From positions 9,552,640 to 9,616,639 of the forward strand of contig OX393581.1 in the NCBI GenBank assembly GCA_947652605.1: DNA of 64,000 nucleotides, given 5' to 3'. Numbering within the stretch: the stretch's first letter is position 1; each line of letters starts with the position of its first letter. The notes beneath the pieces are model-generated. The model saw only the letters and a program-made list of their open reading frames with translations. It made no database searches and was not told the DNA's origin. Below are positions 1 to 11,556 of this stretch, one piece after another. Origin of the DNA: Elmis aenea (lineage: Eukaryota; Arthropoda; Insecta; Coleoptera; Elmidae). The position numbers and the translations under genes are program-made.

Positions 1-97
1 TCATAGACCCCCAATTTTTTTTTTTTTGCTGGCATGGACCCCTTGCAGATCGTCGTCGACACCTGGGGGTCGATATAGACCACTTTGGGAATCACTG
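1..97. mobile_element. Right end of a hAT-type MITE cut by the window edge
   Basis: The inward-reading end CAGTGATTCCCAAAGTGG (minus strand, from 97) has the CAGTG.TTCCCAAA form common at hAT element tips. The stretch also contains paired C/G tracts (gaccccc, tgggggt). The other end lies outside the window, so neither the target duplication nor the length can be checked. Confidence 0.45.
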
Positions 98-650
98 ATC
101 TATACCGACTGTTTTGTTTCCGCGCACCGATATGTAGCTTTTTTACTTTATACAATACCCTGCATATTTTTAATTTTTTACTTTTCAAATTTAATTCTCT
201 TTTAAAAATGTAAAAGGTTTTTTGTACATAAAATCAATAGTTTTTGAATATACTCAAAACTTTTGCGTATATTTAGTGTCAAAATTGATAAAATTACTTA
301 CTGCTCTTTGAAAATACAGTACGCCATAAAGCCATAACAATGCAATTATCCTGATTTTAATAATATTGCAGTTGGTTTAAGGAGTTATTAATTAACAACA
401 GTTTCAAGCATCTGTAATAATTAATAAGTGCATCATTTTGGTTGATTAGTTAACCACATTCAAAATGTTGAAATCGCATGTTCCTGGAATTATTATTTTG
501 CATACAAATTAAACCAATAATAATCCAAATATGGACATACAGAGAAGTATTTTATTTTAATGCTATTGTTTACTAAATATTTCAAAGCGTTTATTTCTCA
601 AATTAACTAAATTTCTCGTGTAATCCATATTCGCCGATGTGTGTTTAAAT
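98..650. other. AT-rich spacer
   Basis: No gene, repeat or splice-linked exon is recognised here. Only the last eight bases (643-650) matter: they are the target duplication of the hAT element that follows. Confidence 0.5.
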
Positions 651-1880
651 CAGAGAGTCGAACCGAAATTTATTTCGTTCCGGTTTACGGTTACGTTCCG
701 TGAAAATGTTTTTCGTTCCGGTTCCGGTTTCGGTTTGGCTGAAAATTACGGTTCAGTTTCGGTTCGGTTCCGGTTCAGTTCCGGTTCAGTTTCTGTTCCG
801 GCTCGAATAACAAGTCAAAAGTAAGTCTGAATATTAATTCAATTTCGTTTTATTCTTCGTTTTTAGTTTTAGAATTTGATAAAATATAAGAACTCAATAA
901 GATTGAATAAGTTTATTAACAAAAACAAAAACGAAAACAAAATATAATCCAAAAATTATTTACATTTATATTTTTAATATAAGAAAAAAATCCTTATTTA
1001 AGCGGCACATTAGTATGTTTTGCAAATTTTGGTCGGACAGATTCGTCCTTTTATCCGTAAGTATTAATTTCAATACGGAAAAATTTCGTTCTACGCTGAC
1101 CTGTGTAGCTGGTACAGCTAATATTATTTTGGCAAGATTTGCCAATTCAGGGAAAAGAACGCTTTTCTCCGACCAATACTTTAAAACGTTAGTATTCCTA
1201 GGTTCTCTAGCTGGCTCGAAGTTAACAATTTGGTTTGCTAAATTAACTAAATTACAATTTGAATCAACTTCTTTGTCATTAATAATTCTTTTTAGATCCT
1301 TTTTTTTTAAAGATACATTGCAAGATCTGATAAGTTATTTTGGGATCGGTTATTTTCGAGCTCATTGAAATTTTTTGTAGATTTTAACTCTTCACTTAGC
1401 ACAAGACACAAAGGAACGAATTTGTTACTGTACAAAACAGCAATGAACTTTTAGAACTTTTTCTCACAATTTAGAAAAAGATGAACCAAAACAGAAACAC
1501 ATGTTTTATTGCTACAATAGATAAACACGTAAAATTTTAACACAAAGTCGAAGAAGTAAAATACAAATCTCAATCACTTTTACAGTTATAACTTGTGGAA
1601 TTTTTTACTTGATTCCGGATTGCAAAATTACATATCTCAAAAACAACTTTTTTTTTAGTTTTTAAAACTGATCTTTTCGCGAAAAAAAAATTGAACCGAA
1701 ATTAACCGTTATTATATTTTTTCGTTCTAACCGAAATTAACCGTTAATAAAATTTCGTTCCGGTTACGGTTTCGGTTTTTAAATTCTGCAGTTTTTCGTT
1801 CCGGTTTCGGTTTCGGTTCTGCTGAAAATACCGGTAATTTCGGTTTTCGGTTTTCGGTTCGGTTCCGGTTCGACTCTCTG
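651..1880. mobile_element. Complete short hAT element with 8-bp target duplication
   Basis: The element begins CAGAGAGTCGAACCG and ends with the exact inverse CGGTTCGACTCTCTG. It is flanked by a perfect 8-bp duplication GTTTAAAT at 643-650 and 1881-1888, the hallmark of hAT insertion. Both subterminal regions (about 655-800 and 1690-1870) are packed with CGGTTC/GAACCG-type words in opposite orientation, a likely transposase-binding array. Inside lies a decayed hAT transposase C-terminus on the minus strand (966-1334). At 1230 bp it is far too short to be autonomous. The intact duplication and tips suggest a young insertion. Confidence 0.9.
966..1334 (-). pseudogene. hAT transposase C-terminal fragment (hATC dimerisation domain)
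   Basis: Reading the minus strand from 1334 down to the stop at 966-968 gives 122 uninterrupted residues. They contain KYWSEK, LAKIILAVPATQVSVERNFS and LKLILTDKRTNLS, matching the hAT family C-terminal dimerisation core (normally P..S..ER.FS......R..L). The frame has no early start codon, so it is a remnant of the 3' part of a transposase whose N-terminal and catalytic parts are gone. It lies inside the 651-1880 element, in the orientation expected if that element is an internal-deletion derivative of its own autonomous parent. The hATC assignment is firm; the exact family is not. Confidence 0.82.
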
Positions 1881-2109
1881 GTTTAAATTCATCAAATATT
1901 AATTTATTGCAAAATTAGTATATGGTTATTTGTATGAAAATATTTTCCTACAAAGCGTTAATTAACCAAATACGGTAAAATATCAATCAATAAGTTTTGT
2001 TATTCGCTTTTTTTTGAGAATATCTGGATTTCGTTATAAAGCGGAAGTGGCCAAATCCGGATGTAACTTTCAAAACTTAAATGGAACCATCTGGTTTTTA
2101 TTGCATAAT

Positions 2110-2475
2110 TAGAATATAATAACTAAGAGACAACTAGAAACAACGCAAATGAAAGTATTGCGCAGAATTACTGGTAAAACACTTCTACACAGGGAGAGAA
2201 ATGAAGAAATAAGAAAAACGTGCAAAGTAAACGATATTAATAGCTGGGTAACACAGAGAAGAAAAGAACGGGATGAACATATTAATAGGATGGACGTTGG
2301 GAGAATAGTAAAAATCGCCCGCCGTTAAATCCGCCTCTGACTGGGAGCGTTGGATGTCCTAGGAAAAGATGGAGCGACAACCTCAACGTAAAGCAATAGG
2401 CAAGTGGACGAACAATAAACAGGCGAATCGCCTATGGTCAAGAAGGAAGTAGAAGAAGATTATTTTTATAGATAA
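2110..2475 (+). pseudogene. Non-LTR retrotransposon reverse transcriptase, 3' remnant
   Basis: The plus strand around 2138-2330 encodes MKVLRRITGKTL, then RRKERDEHINRMDVGRIVKIARR, followed after a stop and frame change by SVGCPRKRWSDNL-like sequence. This is the usual C-terminal tail of APE-type non-LTR reverse transcriptases (K.LRR..G.T...R.RN..IR, then H..RM, then GRP+.RW.D.L). Stops and at least one frameshift show it is dead. The AAGAAG-rich stretch at about 2440-2460 resembles the simple 3' tail of such elements. No polymerase core is present. Confidence 0.7.
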
Positions 2476-3269
2476 AAATATGTGTTTGGGGATTTGGCCG
2501 AGTTAAAATTGGTCTATTTGCTCTTCGACGTTTGGGTTAATCCTCAAAAAAATAACACGATAATGTATGGGGGCGCCCAAACGCCGGCCCTGCTAATATA
2601 TGATTTCTAAATTTTTCAAAAACACAAACATTATAAGCCTACTAAAGTTTACCAATTTTTTGAAATTGACCGTATTCCAAAAACAACTGCCTGATTACGA
2701 TACAAAATTGCAACATAATTTGAAATAAAACTCGAATATACAAATATTTCCATTGAATGTTTTTTTTTCACATTAATTGTTGAGATATTCTTAAAATGGA
2801 TTTGAATTGAAATTTAACGACTGCGTCATTTTTATTAAATCTTTTACTAGCACAGTTTATATTTTATAAATTGCTAATAGAACAACAAGTTATAAAAACG
2901 TTAAGCTACATTTAAAAACTAATTTAATTCTTATTTATTTGACTTTTTGTGTCTGCAGGGCTTAATGATCCAGCTATTAGCCGTCTACAAGTGACCTTTA
3001 AATATTTCTGCTTCAGAACGTTGATCTCGAATTTCAATTTTACTGAACATTGTCCTGAAAGAAACCTAATTTTAATCTGTTTCTCAACCGAAAGACGCTT
3101 TAATAAGAGTAGGAAATTAAATTCTTACGTTGGTGTGATAATTTTTAGCATTCGTTATCGCGACTATTGCAAAAATTTCTTAGGAAAAATAATAATAGAG
3201 AGCAAACTATATGCTTTATAGAAAAATCTGATTACAGTATGGAACTGCTGTATACAAAATGTAAGTATA
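2476..3269. other. Spacer without recognised genes
   Basis: AT-rich sequence. One 90-codon plus-strand frame (2949-3221) has no family motif and looks like chance coding potential. Confidence 0.5.
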
Positions 3270-3760
3270 CAGGGTGTCCCAGCTAACATTTTCAGCATCT
3301 GGATCTCGCTTGTTATAAAAGATACAGGTTTGTTTAAATTAGATGAATTATTCTTTAGTACGACAGGAGCTACAATCACGTTTTAAAAGTACAAAAATCC
3401 TTGTACATCAAATGTTATAGCAAAAAATATGATTTATTTTTTCTCTCGTAACTTTTTCGTCTTAATCATAAGATCAATTTTATTAGTAGATACTTTCTTG
3501 TGGTACTTTTTAATGCAAAATGTAACTGTTATTTTAGATTTTTTTATCACCTACCATTTTTAAGATATTACTCCTAATTTCGTTTTTTCTTATGGGCCGA
3601 GAAGTTGGCCAAGAAATAGTTAAAGTGCTTTTTTCTCTTTTTATTAAGCTATTACTTGCTGAATCTATTTTTGCAATAAGTCGCAAAATCAAGAAAACTC
3701 GTATTTTACCAATCACTTATGTAGCTATTTATGAAAATAAAAACAAAAAACAACTAATTA
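3270..3760. repeat. Dispersed repeat starting TACAGGGTGTCCCAG
   Basis: This stretch recurs at 37606-38390. Both copies share a GGTGTCCCAG tip, GATACAGGTTTG, AGTACAAAA, GTTATAGCAAAAAATATGA, TTAGTA..TACTTTCTT and the run near AATATTACTTGCT. The CAGGGTGTCCC tip is also seen on the TA-flanked foldback elements of this window. It is a divergent interspersed family; no coding content was seen. Confidence 0.6.
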
Positions 3761-4904
3761 ATTAAATGTCACATAATAGTTTTGCAGTATTATTTATGAA
3801 AATTTTATAGTATTGTTGAGTATTGCTGAGTAATTCTTTGTATTGATTTGATACATCAGGTCTTCCCTTCCCACACAAATATTTTTGTAGGAACATAATT
3901 CTTGCAGAAATAAATTATTTCGTTTTACAAAAGCTTTTAAAATAAATAGAAAATTTTGCTCGTTTTTCAACTAGCATTGACAATTTCGTCGATAAAGACG
4001 AAGGATGCACAGACAAGCTATTTAAACAGAATAACAAACCCATTTGTAGAGAATTAAATAAAACTATAACATTTAAGGTAATTAATAGAAATGTACATAA
4101 ATTTAGCTGCTAATTACTTTTATTATTATCCTCATTTAGATTTTTGCACATTTTAAAAATAGGATTTTTCGGCATCTTCATAGTAAATCTTTGAGTTGGA
4201 ATTTGTTTGCTGTAGGTTTTGTCTCCGGAGATATGAAAATTTGGTAATCGTTTTATGAGATTCATTAGTCTTAGCAAACAAGCTGTTATAATTGAATCTT
4301 TAGCATTTGTTAAATTGTGTGTAAAATGATTAAATGGGATTATGCAAGATGGCTATAAATAGATAACACCTGTTATTACGATTAGTTTATTATGCAATGT
4401 CTCAGCTGATTGTAAAGATAAATACTTTGTAAAAAAATAAAACTTGTCAAAGTGGGTACACAAAAAATAAATATTTAAGAAAAAACAAGTATAAAACAAA
4501 AATTTCACTCTAACGTGTGAATTAAAAAATCACATAGGATAAAATTTCATCAAAAATCACAAGGTGAAATGAATTTAGATTACCCCCCACAAAAAGAATA
4601 AACTAATACCTTGAGAACACTTACTCTATACCAGTACTCCTATAAGATCAATTGCCGTTGAATATACTAAATTGGTAATTTGTTTACGTAAGTCCACAGA
4701 GTAACAACTAAATTCAAAAAGAAAAGAACACGGTTGGAAGTATACATCGACAGTTTACAACATTGCAAAAAAAATTTAAAAATTTTCCCCCGTATTTTGG
4801 GTCAACTTATTTATGAGAATCGGCATATTCACAAACAAAAACTTCCAAATCTAAATACGACAGGACATCAAATGTGGTATAAAGTTCACAATTTCTTATT
4901 TTTA
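3761..4904. other. Spacer without recognised genes
   Basis: AT-rich, with no long frame, repeat pair or splice-linked exon recognised. Confidence 0.5.
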
Positions 4905-5575
4905 AATTAGATTTGTGGGTTAGCCCTAAATGGTCAAATCTGAACAAGATTTACAAGGAAACTTGGAAGGATGGAACACGGCTCTGAAAAAGAAAAACAT
5001 GAAAATAAATGAAGAGAAGTTTAAAGTAGGTAATGGTAATATCAAGAGAAAAGAAAAATATTAACATAACAATAAATGACCAAATGATAGAACAAGTAGA
5101 GGATTTTAAGTATCTGGGAAGTGTATTTGAAGCAAAAGGAAGGCAGGATATAGAAATTAACGAAAGGATAAAAACGGCAAGATATAAGAGAGGAATTAGA
5201 AATTGAACCAGTTTTAAAAGTAATAGAGCAAAGCCAATTCAAATGGTTGGGGCACGTAAATAGGACGTAAGAAAATAGTGAGGTAAAGGCGGATTGAGAG
5301 GGAAGGACGATACCGAAGAGAGGAAGAGAAAGACGTAAGACAAAATGGAGAGAAGCTATAGAAAATTTCTAGAGAACAAAGGGCCAACTATACAAACAGA
5401 AAAAAAAAGCGCAAAAAACAAGAAAGTATGGCGAAATATAGTCTATTGTAATAACACTGTATAAATTACTTGAATCATCTAATTAATAATGTAAAACTTA
5501 ACCTACACCGCTATGGTATAAGGGTAGGGTTGTATATTAATGAATATAAATATGATGATAATAATAATTATGACA
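4905..5575 (+). pseudogene. Non-LTR retrotransposon remnant with 3' tail
   Basis: The plus strand encodes SEQDLQGNLEGWNTALKKKN, MKINEEKFKVM and, at about 5060-5170, NITINDQMIEQVEDFKYLGS followed by EINERIKTARY. This matches the region after the polymerase core of APE-type non-LTR reverse transcriptases (KT..M, VE.F.YLG, EI..RI..A). A deletion then joins it to the later FKWLGHV-like segment at about 5220-5260. The 3' end carries a GATGATAATAATAATTATG simple tail. Frameshifts and the deletion make it non-functional. Confidence 0.72.
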
Positions 5576-6085
5576 TGATTATTAGTTTTCCCATTGTTTT
5601 TCATCAAAATATTCAGCTACACTACCATTCCAAGTGAGTATAATATCAGAAACGCTGTACTGATTTTTAACACCGATATTTACTATAGAAGATCGAAGTT
5701 AGGTTTGCATTTGAATAGTAAATCTTACAAAAAAAATGTTAAGGACCATTGTCCTATTACTTTATTCCATGCCTTTGCATTTTAATTTCGTATTGGAGAA
5801 GATGATTTTACGGTAGATGGCAGATCGTTGATATGTCCTTAGCCGTCTATCTAGAAAAGCAGTTCTTCATTTTCACGCAGTTTACCAACCTTAACCTCAA
5901 AAGTTGTGCAAGATAAAAAAATTTATAGTATCATTTAAATTAATAGAAATAAGAAAAGGTAATATATTCAAAAATCCTTGGAAAGTATTCGCAAATCAGT
6001 AGCACTTAAACCAATAACCTTTTTTTTTTCAATTCGACAGGAAACACGTTTATGAATCTTAATATAAACAAAAATTTCTGTAAAA
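5576..6085. other. 3' flank of transporter gene A
   Basis: AT-rich sequence immediately downstream of gene A, which reads leftward. It should contain that gene's 3' UTR, but I cannot fix a polyadenylation site with confidence. Confidence 0.4.
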
Positions 6086-9000
6086 CTATTTTTTATTTCT
6101 TAATAATTTAGTATAAATTAACTCCACTGTCCATGGCACAGCACAAAATAAGCACGAAAATGACAAAACATGCACAACCATCTTATCGCTTTGCGTTGCA
6201 GACTTTACAAAACCTGAAAAATATATGATAATAAAGAAGAAAATTAGCTGTGACCTGTTTTACCGATTAAAGGGCCATAGAACATAGCTACAAAACCGCA
6301 GACAACCATGTACAAGGAAAACGCCGTCGCAAAACGCTCAGTCGAATATTGTTCAGCTATCACTAAGGGCAAAGGAGTTTGTATCAAACAGCGCAGAAAT
6401 CCTAATGCCGCTGAAACACAAACTACCCACCAAAACGAGGTGCTCATTACAAAAGCTAAAAACAGAAACAATAATGGATTAGATAAATAATAAAAATAAA
6501 TATATATATACAACGGATTTTTTTACGGTCTGCGCCGCTTCTCCGTCCCCAGTCTCCAAAATAAATATAAAAAATTAAAAAAGTACAATTCTTAACTATT
6601 AATTTTAATTTAAGAACTCGTCTTTATGCATGTTAGATGAGGATTGGTAAAAATTGTTTATTTGTTATTAAGCAAAGTTACAAAAAAACAGAGACCCGAA
6701 CCGAACCGAACCGGAACTGAAACAAAAACCGTGGATCGGAACAGAACCTTTTATTTAAGAAATTACAAAACCTCAAAATATAACCGAACCGATTGGTGTG
6801 TACTGGTTTACAGCTCTTTAACCGGTTCACATAACGGTTCGGTCCAATTATTTTTTTTATGATATTGTAAATTTTTTATTGTCTAATTATGATTATATTC
6901 GACCAAAGATTGAAACATTTTATTCATTTTAATTTATAAACATGTATAGTGATCATATTTTGCATTGAACCGGAACCGGAACTGAATCGTTGCCGCCGAA
7001 CGGTTACCAAATCATTATAAAATAAAAACCGGTGGTTCGGAACGTAAACCAAAAAGTTACAGTTTATAGAACCGGTAACCGGAACTGAACCGTTATTTTT
7101 TGCGGTTTGGGTCCCTGAAAAAAACAAAATAATGGTTACATTTGTTTTACGCTAGTTTTCAGTGTTTTGTCGGGTGATGTTGGCAGCGTCCATTATTAAA
7201 TTTTTTTATCCGAGCAAACAATTTTTTTTTAGAACAATCGCAGCAGGTAAAAAATAGGCATACATGTACATTTTTCATTTGGGCGCCCAGTCAGTGTTAC
7301 ATCCTTAAAGAAAATCCTGGAGTTTTTCAAAAACACAGGACTTCTTTAAGGGGCTATCACCAGAGGGTACAATAGACCAATAGGTCGCAGTACAGGAAAC
7401 CGAAAGGGGACCACCTCCGCGGAAAATAATAAAATAAATACATCTGGGATATTTTGTTACATACCTGTTCTAAATACGATTGAGAATACAACACCAGCCA
7501 AAAACAAATATCTATTTCTAACATCAGCCACGGCTGTTAAAATCGATAAAAGAATTCTTGACACCAAATCACCGATAAAGTAGATGGTTAAGATGAAAGT
7601 GGTTTCTTCTGTGTTGAATCCCGAGTTGAATAACAGCATAGGCAGAAGCGAAAGGAAGGCCAAATCAGCTGTTAAACCAAAAGCAAGTCCAAAGGTAATG
7701 TTGACGTAGGTGAGATCTTTAAAAAGATCCAGGTCTAAAGATTTGGCCAACCTTTTCCTGTAATAAATGGATTTAATAATTTTGTCGGCTTAATGCAGAG
7801 AAGCAAGACATGAACTACTGCCAACTGGATTTTCCAAAGGTAGCAATAATTTTTCCTCTAAAGAAAAAATTAAGCTTTCTTCGTGTTACCCAATGATTTT
7901 TTGTATCATGGCACCCCAAGTCGAATCATAATTTACTCAATAGAAAGTAATTAACTTACTGATTACACTTAAATTAATAACGTCATAAGAAACCAGCAAT
8001 AATCTTCTATTTGATGGGCACAATTAGTGAGGTGGATTAGCCTGTTGTTCTCTACACATATTTCAAATCAATCAAACGGGATACAGCCATCTTCATATAC
8101 TGTTCCCCATTGATTATCGCACAGTATTTGCTTTTTATCACAGCAACTGCCGAAAACCCAGCTTCGCATAAAAATGATGTCGCTGAAGGAATTAGGATTC
8201 GTCGAGCTTTACCACTTAGCAGCTGATATTCATCTTTTATTGATAGCCAAAATTCAGTAAGATCCATCCTGCAAAATTTTTCCGTGAGGGCATTGTCGCA
8301 GGACAGTTCGATAAGACTTTCTTCTTCTGCGGAAATAAATTCAGATGGAGTTTTGGTCCGAAACTGGTCTTGAATCCATGCAAATTGTTTGAAATCATCT
8401 TTTGGAAAGAATTTTTCAAACAACTTGATGATCTGTGGTTTTAAAAACGAGGGAAATCAACTTTATTGGACACCCGAACTGCTGCAAAAAGGGAAACAAA
8501 CTTCACCATCTTCTTCATTTATTTTTGTTCTCCGTAGTTGTATTTTTTTTTAAGCTGAAATCTTGTAGGATAATTTCAAAATGTGCATTTGGCTCGCTGC
8601 AGGAAGTGATCCAAGGCATTTAACCTTCCAGTCACGGAACCCAGGGCGCCGCGGCGCGCAGTTTTGTAACCACTGTGTTACACACTGCACAACCTTCTTG
8701 TTTTCTTCGTATTTTATTTTATAAAAGATTAATTTTTAATTTAAAACTTTACAAACTAACACCAAAATGTGAACAGAAATCGCGATGATACCAATATAAA
8801 GAAGGTAATAAAGATTAAACATAGTCTTCTAATATTTTCTCAATTATTACGAAACTCGATTCTTTTTTAGAGCGATAATAGTCTTAAAACAGGTGCGTGA
8901 AGTTTGTAAGCCAACTATCGATGCAAATTTTGAAATTGGTTTAATAAATTAGCCACGGATTTGCCCTCAAATGCACCCTAAAAATATTTTTTTCACTACC

Positions 9001-11556
9001 ACTAATGTAAATGACTCGTACCGTACAGCCTGCATGCATAGTAACTGAGTTATAACGCACGGTAAGCAAAACACACATTTGTCTAAAAACGTCAAAGTAG
9101 GCTTACGTCAAAATTGCTAAGACAACGTAATTACATGTGTATATTAGCCAAAAAGCCATTAAAATCGTGTGTATTATGTGTTCGTAGAAAAAGCTACCTA
9201 CATAACACGAGTTGTAAAGCAATTACGCAAATTTTCCACTCGTGCGTAAGATGCTTCTTACAACTCTTGTTATGTAATATACTAGAAGTATTATTTTGCT
9301 CCACTAAGCTCCGAAATATCCGATCGACAATCAAAATTTAAACTAATATTTTACTTACCAAAAACTTTTTTGTTTTTCCGAATCTTCTCTTACCATATTA
9401 TTTATCTTAGTAACAGACAAAGCCATATTTCCTAAACTAACAATCGAAGGACGATGTTTCTTAGATGAGTCGACATTGTAATCAAAAATGGTTTGTCCGA
9501 TTAATGGTTCAGTTTCAACAACGGTTATATTTTTCGCCTCGTTTAATTTATTCGATATTTTGTTACCATTCTCAAAATTATTCACTAAAAATATAGTTTT
9601 TGGGTTATATTTCAATTGCTCTTATAAATTCTTAACGTTTTCTGCTCGAATCTTAACAAATTGAGTAAATATTTTTCGACTTACCAATCGTCATTTCTTC
9701 TTCTGCTAATATTTTTTTCTTAGCATGCCATTCTACTGGTTGCAGAGTAGCCATAGCTACGAATGCGTTCAAACTGAGAGCTGAAAAAATTGCCACTGTA
9801 CCTCTGAAGCCATAGTTTTCCAACAATATTTTGGCAAACATGGGAAAAGCTATTGTTGCAGCTACCATTAGAGCTTGTGCTATGCTCATCATAACATTCT
9901 TCCTTTTCATAAAATACGTGTTGAAGGAAGTAAACATTGCGGGCATCATCAAACCAAAACCCAAGCCTTAAAAATATGTTCATTATTTAAGTTAGTTTAC
10001 CAAATACCCTAACAATTTTGCTTCTGTAATATTTGTTTGTCCATATTGCTATTTAAAAGGAAGATTACATTCGACTTAACTAAAACGAACATTAAATTTG
10101 TTTAATATTGCAAATAATAAACAGTAAGGACGAATTTAGCCTAGTTTTAATTTAATAAACTGACCCTGTAAAACACTAAATGTGAGTATTAATTGAGTAA
10201 GACTGGTGACAAAAATGCATGAAAAACTTCCAATGAAAAACAGAGTTGCCCCCATCAATCCAACTTTTCGACAAGACATTTTTTGTAGCAACTGATTTGC
10301 TGCCAATCCTAAAAGTTAACTGCAAATGAACATTAAGTATTATTTTTGGATATTAAATTTACCAGTAAAAGAGAGAACAGTGTTAAATAAACCGTTTGCT
10401 AAGGTTGTTCCACTGGTTTCGTCCCCTATACTTGCTAGAAATGGACCATAGACCAGACCAAACGCAGCCATTGGGACTAAAGTAACAATCTGAAAACAAA
10501 AATACAATCAATAATATGGGGTGTCCAAAATTTTAAGTTAAATATGGGAATCTTGCTTATCTTAGGAGACAAACACTGTTCATGTATTTTGAACCATTAC
10601 GAGTATAATTATATCAGTACATAAAGAATAAAAGTTGCCCTTAAAATGTTTTAAGGTAATTTTTATCTCTAAAAATAAAAAAAATAAAGCAAAACTTTTG
10701 AATTAAGTAGATCATACAGCATCAAATTTTACGCCTTCGAATTCGATGCACTTTATGTAGACGATGTTGCAGGAGACTTCTGCCGCATTGGAACGGACGT
10801 TCCTCAAGAAATTGCAAGTAAAAAGACCTGATCAACAATTGAAAAAAGTCCAATAATAAACTGCTTCCTTTCTATTCGGGTTATTTATTTCAGAATATTG
10901 ACATAATTTATTACATCTCGGGATCCCGGGAAATCCCGGGACAAAGGCCGATTTCTTGCCAGAATCCCGGGACAAGCAAAAATATCAAATATGAGAAATC
11001 ATAGTACGCAGCGATACTTCTATAACAAGGTGAAGAACCTCCGCATTTTCGCTTTAAGTATGACGGAAGAGGACGATTCTCCAACTTAAACCCATAAGAT
11101 TTCTTTTTTGGAAACACAGGCTATGTGGGGAACGCCAAAAATCAAGAGATATAGGCTATAAGAGAAGAACATCTTTAAACTTGCAGTGCATTTAAAAAAA
11201 AAACCCATTAATTTAAGCTATCTTGCATTAAAAAAATAATTTACTTCAAAAACCAAAAAGATATAATAGTGTTTTTAACCTACAACCTACAATGTTTTTT
11301 TTTAAATATTCGTATTGGTAAACACGATTTTTTTTAAAACAATATTTCCATTAAATAACTAACCAAATAAACAAATGACAAGATTGCGGCATAGGATTTA
11401 TTATACATAACATTGCAAGTAATACTTTTAGTTTTATGAACCATTTAATCCACTTACCAGTTTTAAACTCAAGGCTAACGTAACTACAAAGCCCCATCCT
11501 CCTTCTGGTGGAATCAATTCGTATTTCTTAGCAGTTTTTTTGGGATAAACAGTCAT
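6086..11556 (-). CDS. Monocarboxylate-transporter-like protein (SLC16/MFS), gene A, 8 exons, 511 aa
   Basis: Join on the minus strand: 11458-11556, 10363-10489, 10165-10308, 9685-9966, 9359-9620, 7465-7757, 6255-6455, 6086-6213. All introns are GT-AG and phases agree (0,1,1,1,2,1,1), giving 511 residues plus TAG. It is a probable plasma-membrane MFS transporter with about 12 helices. Residues 13-22 (ELIPPEGGWG) are the MCT-family N-terminal signature. Exon 4 carries the NTYFMKRKN version of the loop-4 motif. Exon 5 (about 218-304) is the hydrophilic loop between the two six-helix halves. Asp368 and Arg372 in exon 6 (GDLVSR) have the i/i+4 spacing of the helix-8 Asp-Arg pair important in mammalian MCTs. 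Mammalian members move lactate, pyruvate or related acids with protons; the substrate here is unknown. The start is the first ATG upstream of the signature. Gene B is a close tandem copy. Intron 5's acceptor is the weakest junction. Confidence 0.93.
6689..7117. mobile_element. hAT-type MITE in intron 6 of gene A
   Basis: The tips are CAGAGACCCGAACCG on the left and, read inward from the right, CAGGGACCCAAACCG. The interior is dense in GAACCG/CGGTTC words. The word content and CAGAGA..CGAACCG tips resemble the 651-1880 hAT, so this may be a non-autonomous relative. The flanks are A-rich (caaaaaaa on the left, aaaaaaac on the right), so an 8-bp duplication is plausible but not unambiguous. No protein is encoded. 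Confidence 0.72.
8052..8423 (-). pseudogene. hAT transposase C-terminal fragment (ZBED5/Buster-like) in intron 5 of gene A
   Basis: The 123-residue frame contains FEKFFPKDDF near the start and TSFLCEAGFSAVAVIKSKY, then a run ending LIDLKYV. This corresponds to the C-terminal hATC part of the hAT group that gave rise to ZBED5/FAM200-like genes (normally YLCE.GFS....+KSK.R..L). The BED finger and catalytic region are missing. A frame break lies upstream at about 8424. A GC-rich stretch at 8640-8680 may be the old element's end, but no matching opposite tip was found. It lies in the intron on the same strand as gene A and has no role in the transporter. Confidence 0.78.
8990..9340. repeat. Dispersed repeat ending in a hairpin, copy 1 (gene A intron 5)
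   Basis: This region is nearly collinear with 28085-28535. Both contain GTACAGCCTGCATGCATAGTA, the ACGCACGGTAAGCAAAA box, a segment with ACGTAATTACATGTGTATAT, and a terminal stem. In this copy the stem pairs ACATAACACGAGTTGTAA (about 9200-9217) with TTACAACTCTTGTTATGT (about 9258-9275). Small open frames in both copies follow from the shared repeat and are not genes. The class is unknown. Confidence 0.65.
10918..10976. repeat. Short GC-rich CCCGGG cluster in intron 1 of gene A
   Basis: Three ATCCCGGG(A) words (about 10922, 10933 and 10965) lie within 60 bp of otherwise AT-rich intron. They are partly palindromic and may mark a degenerate transposon tip. Nothing more can be said. Confidence 0.4.

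Noticed and set aside
9114..9341. A conserved small protein shared with 28309-28536
   Set aside because: Similarity follows from the dispersed repeat; the frames diverge after a few dozen codons and no domain is seen.
9653..9983. Separate overlapping minus-strand genes around 9653-9983
   Set aside because: One frame is exon 4 of gene A; the other is its out-of-frame shadow.
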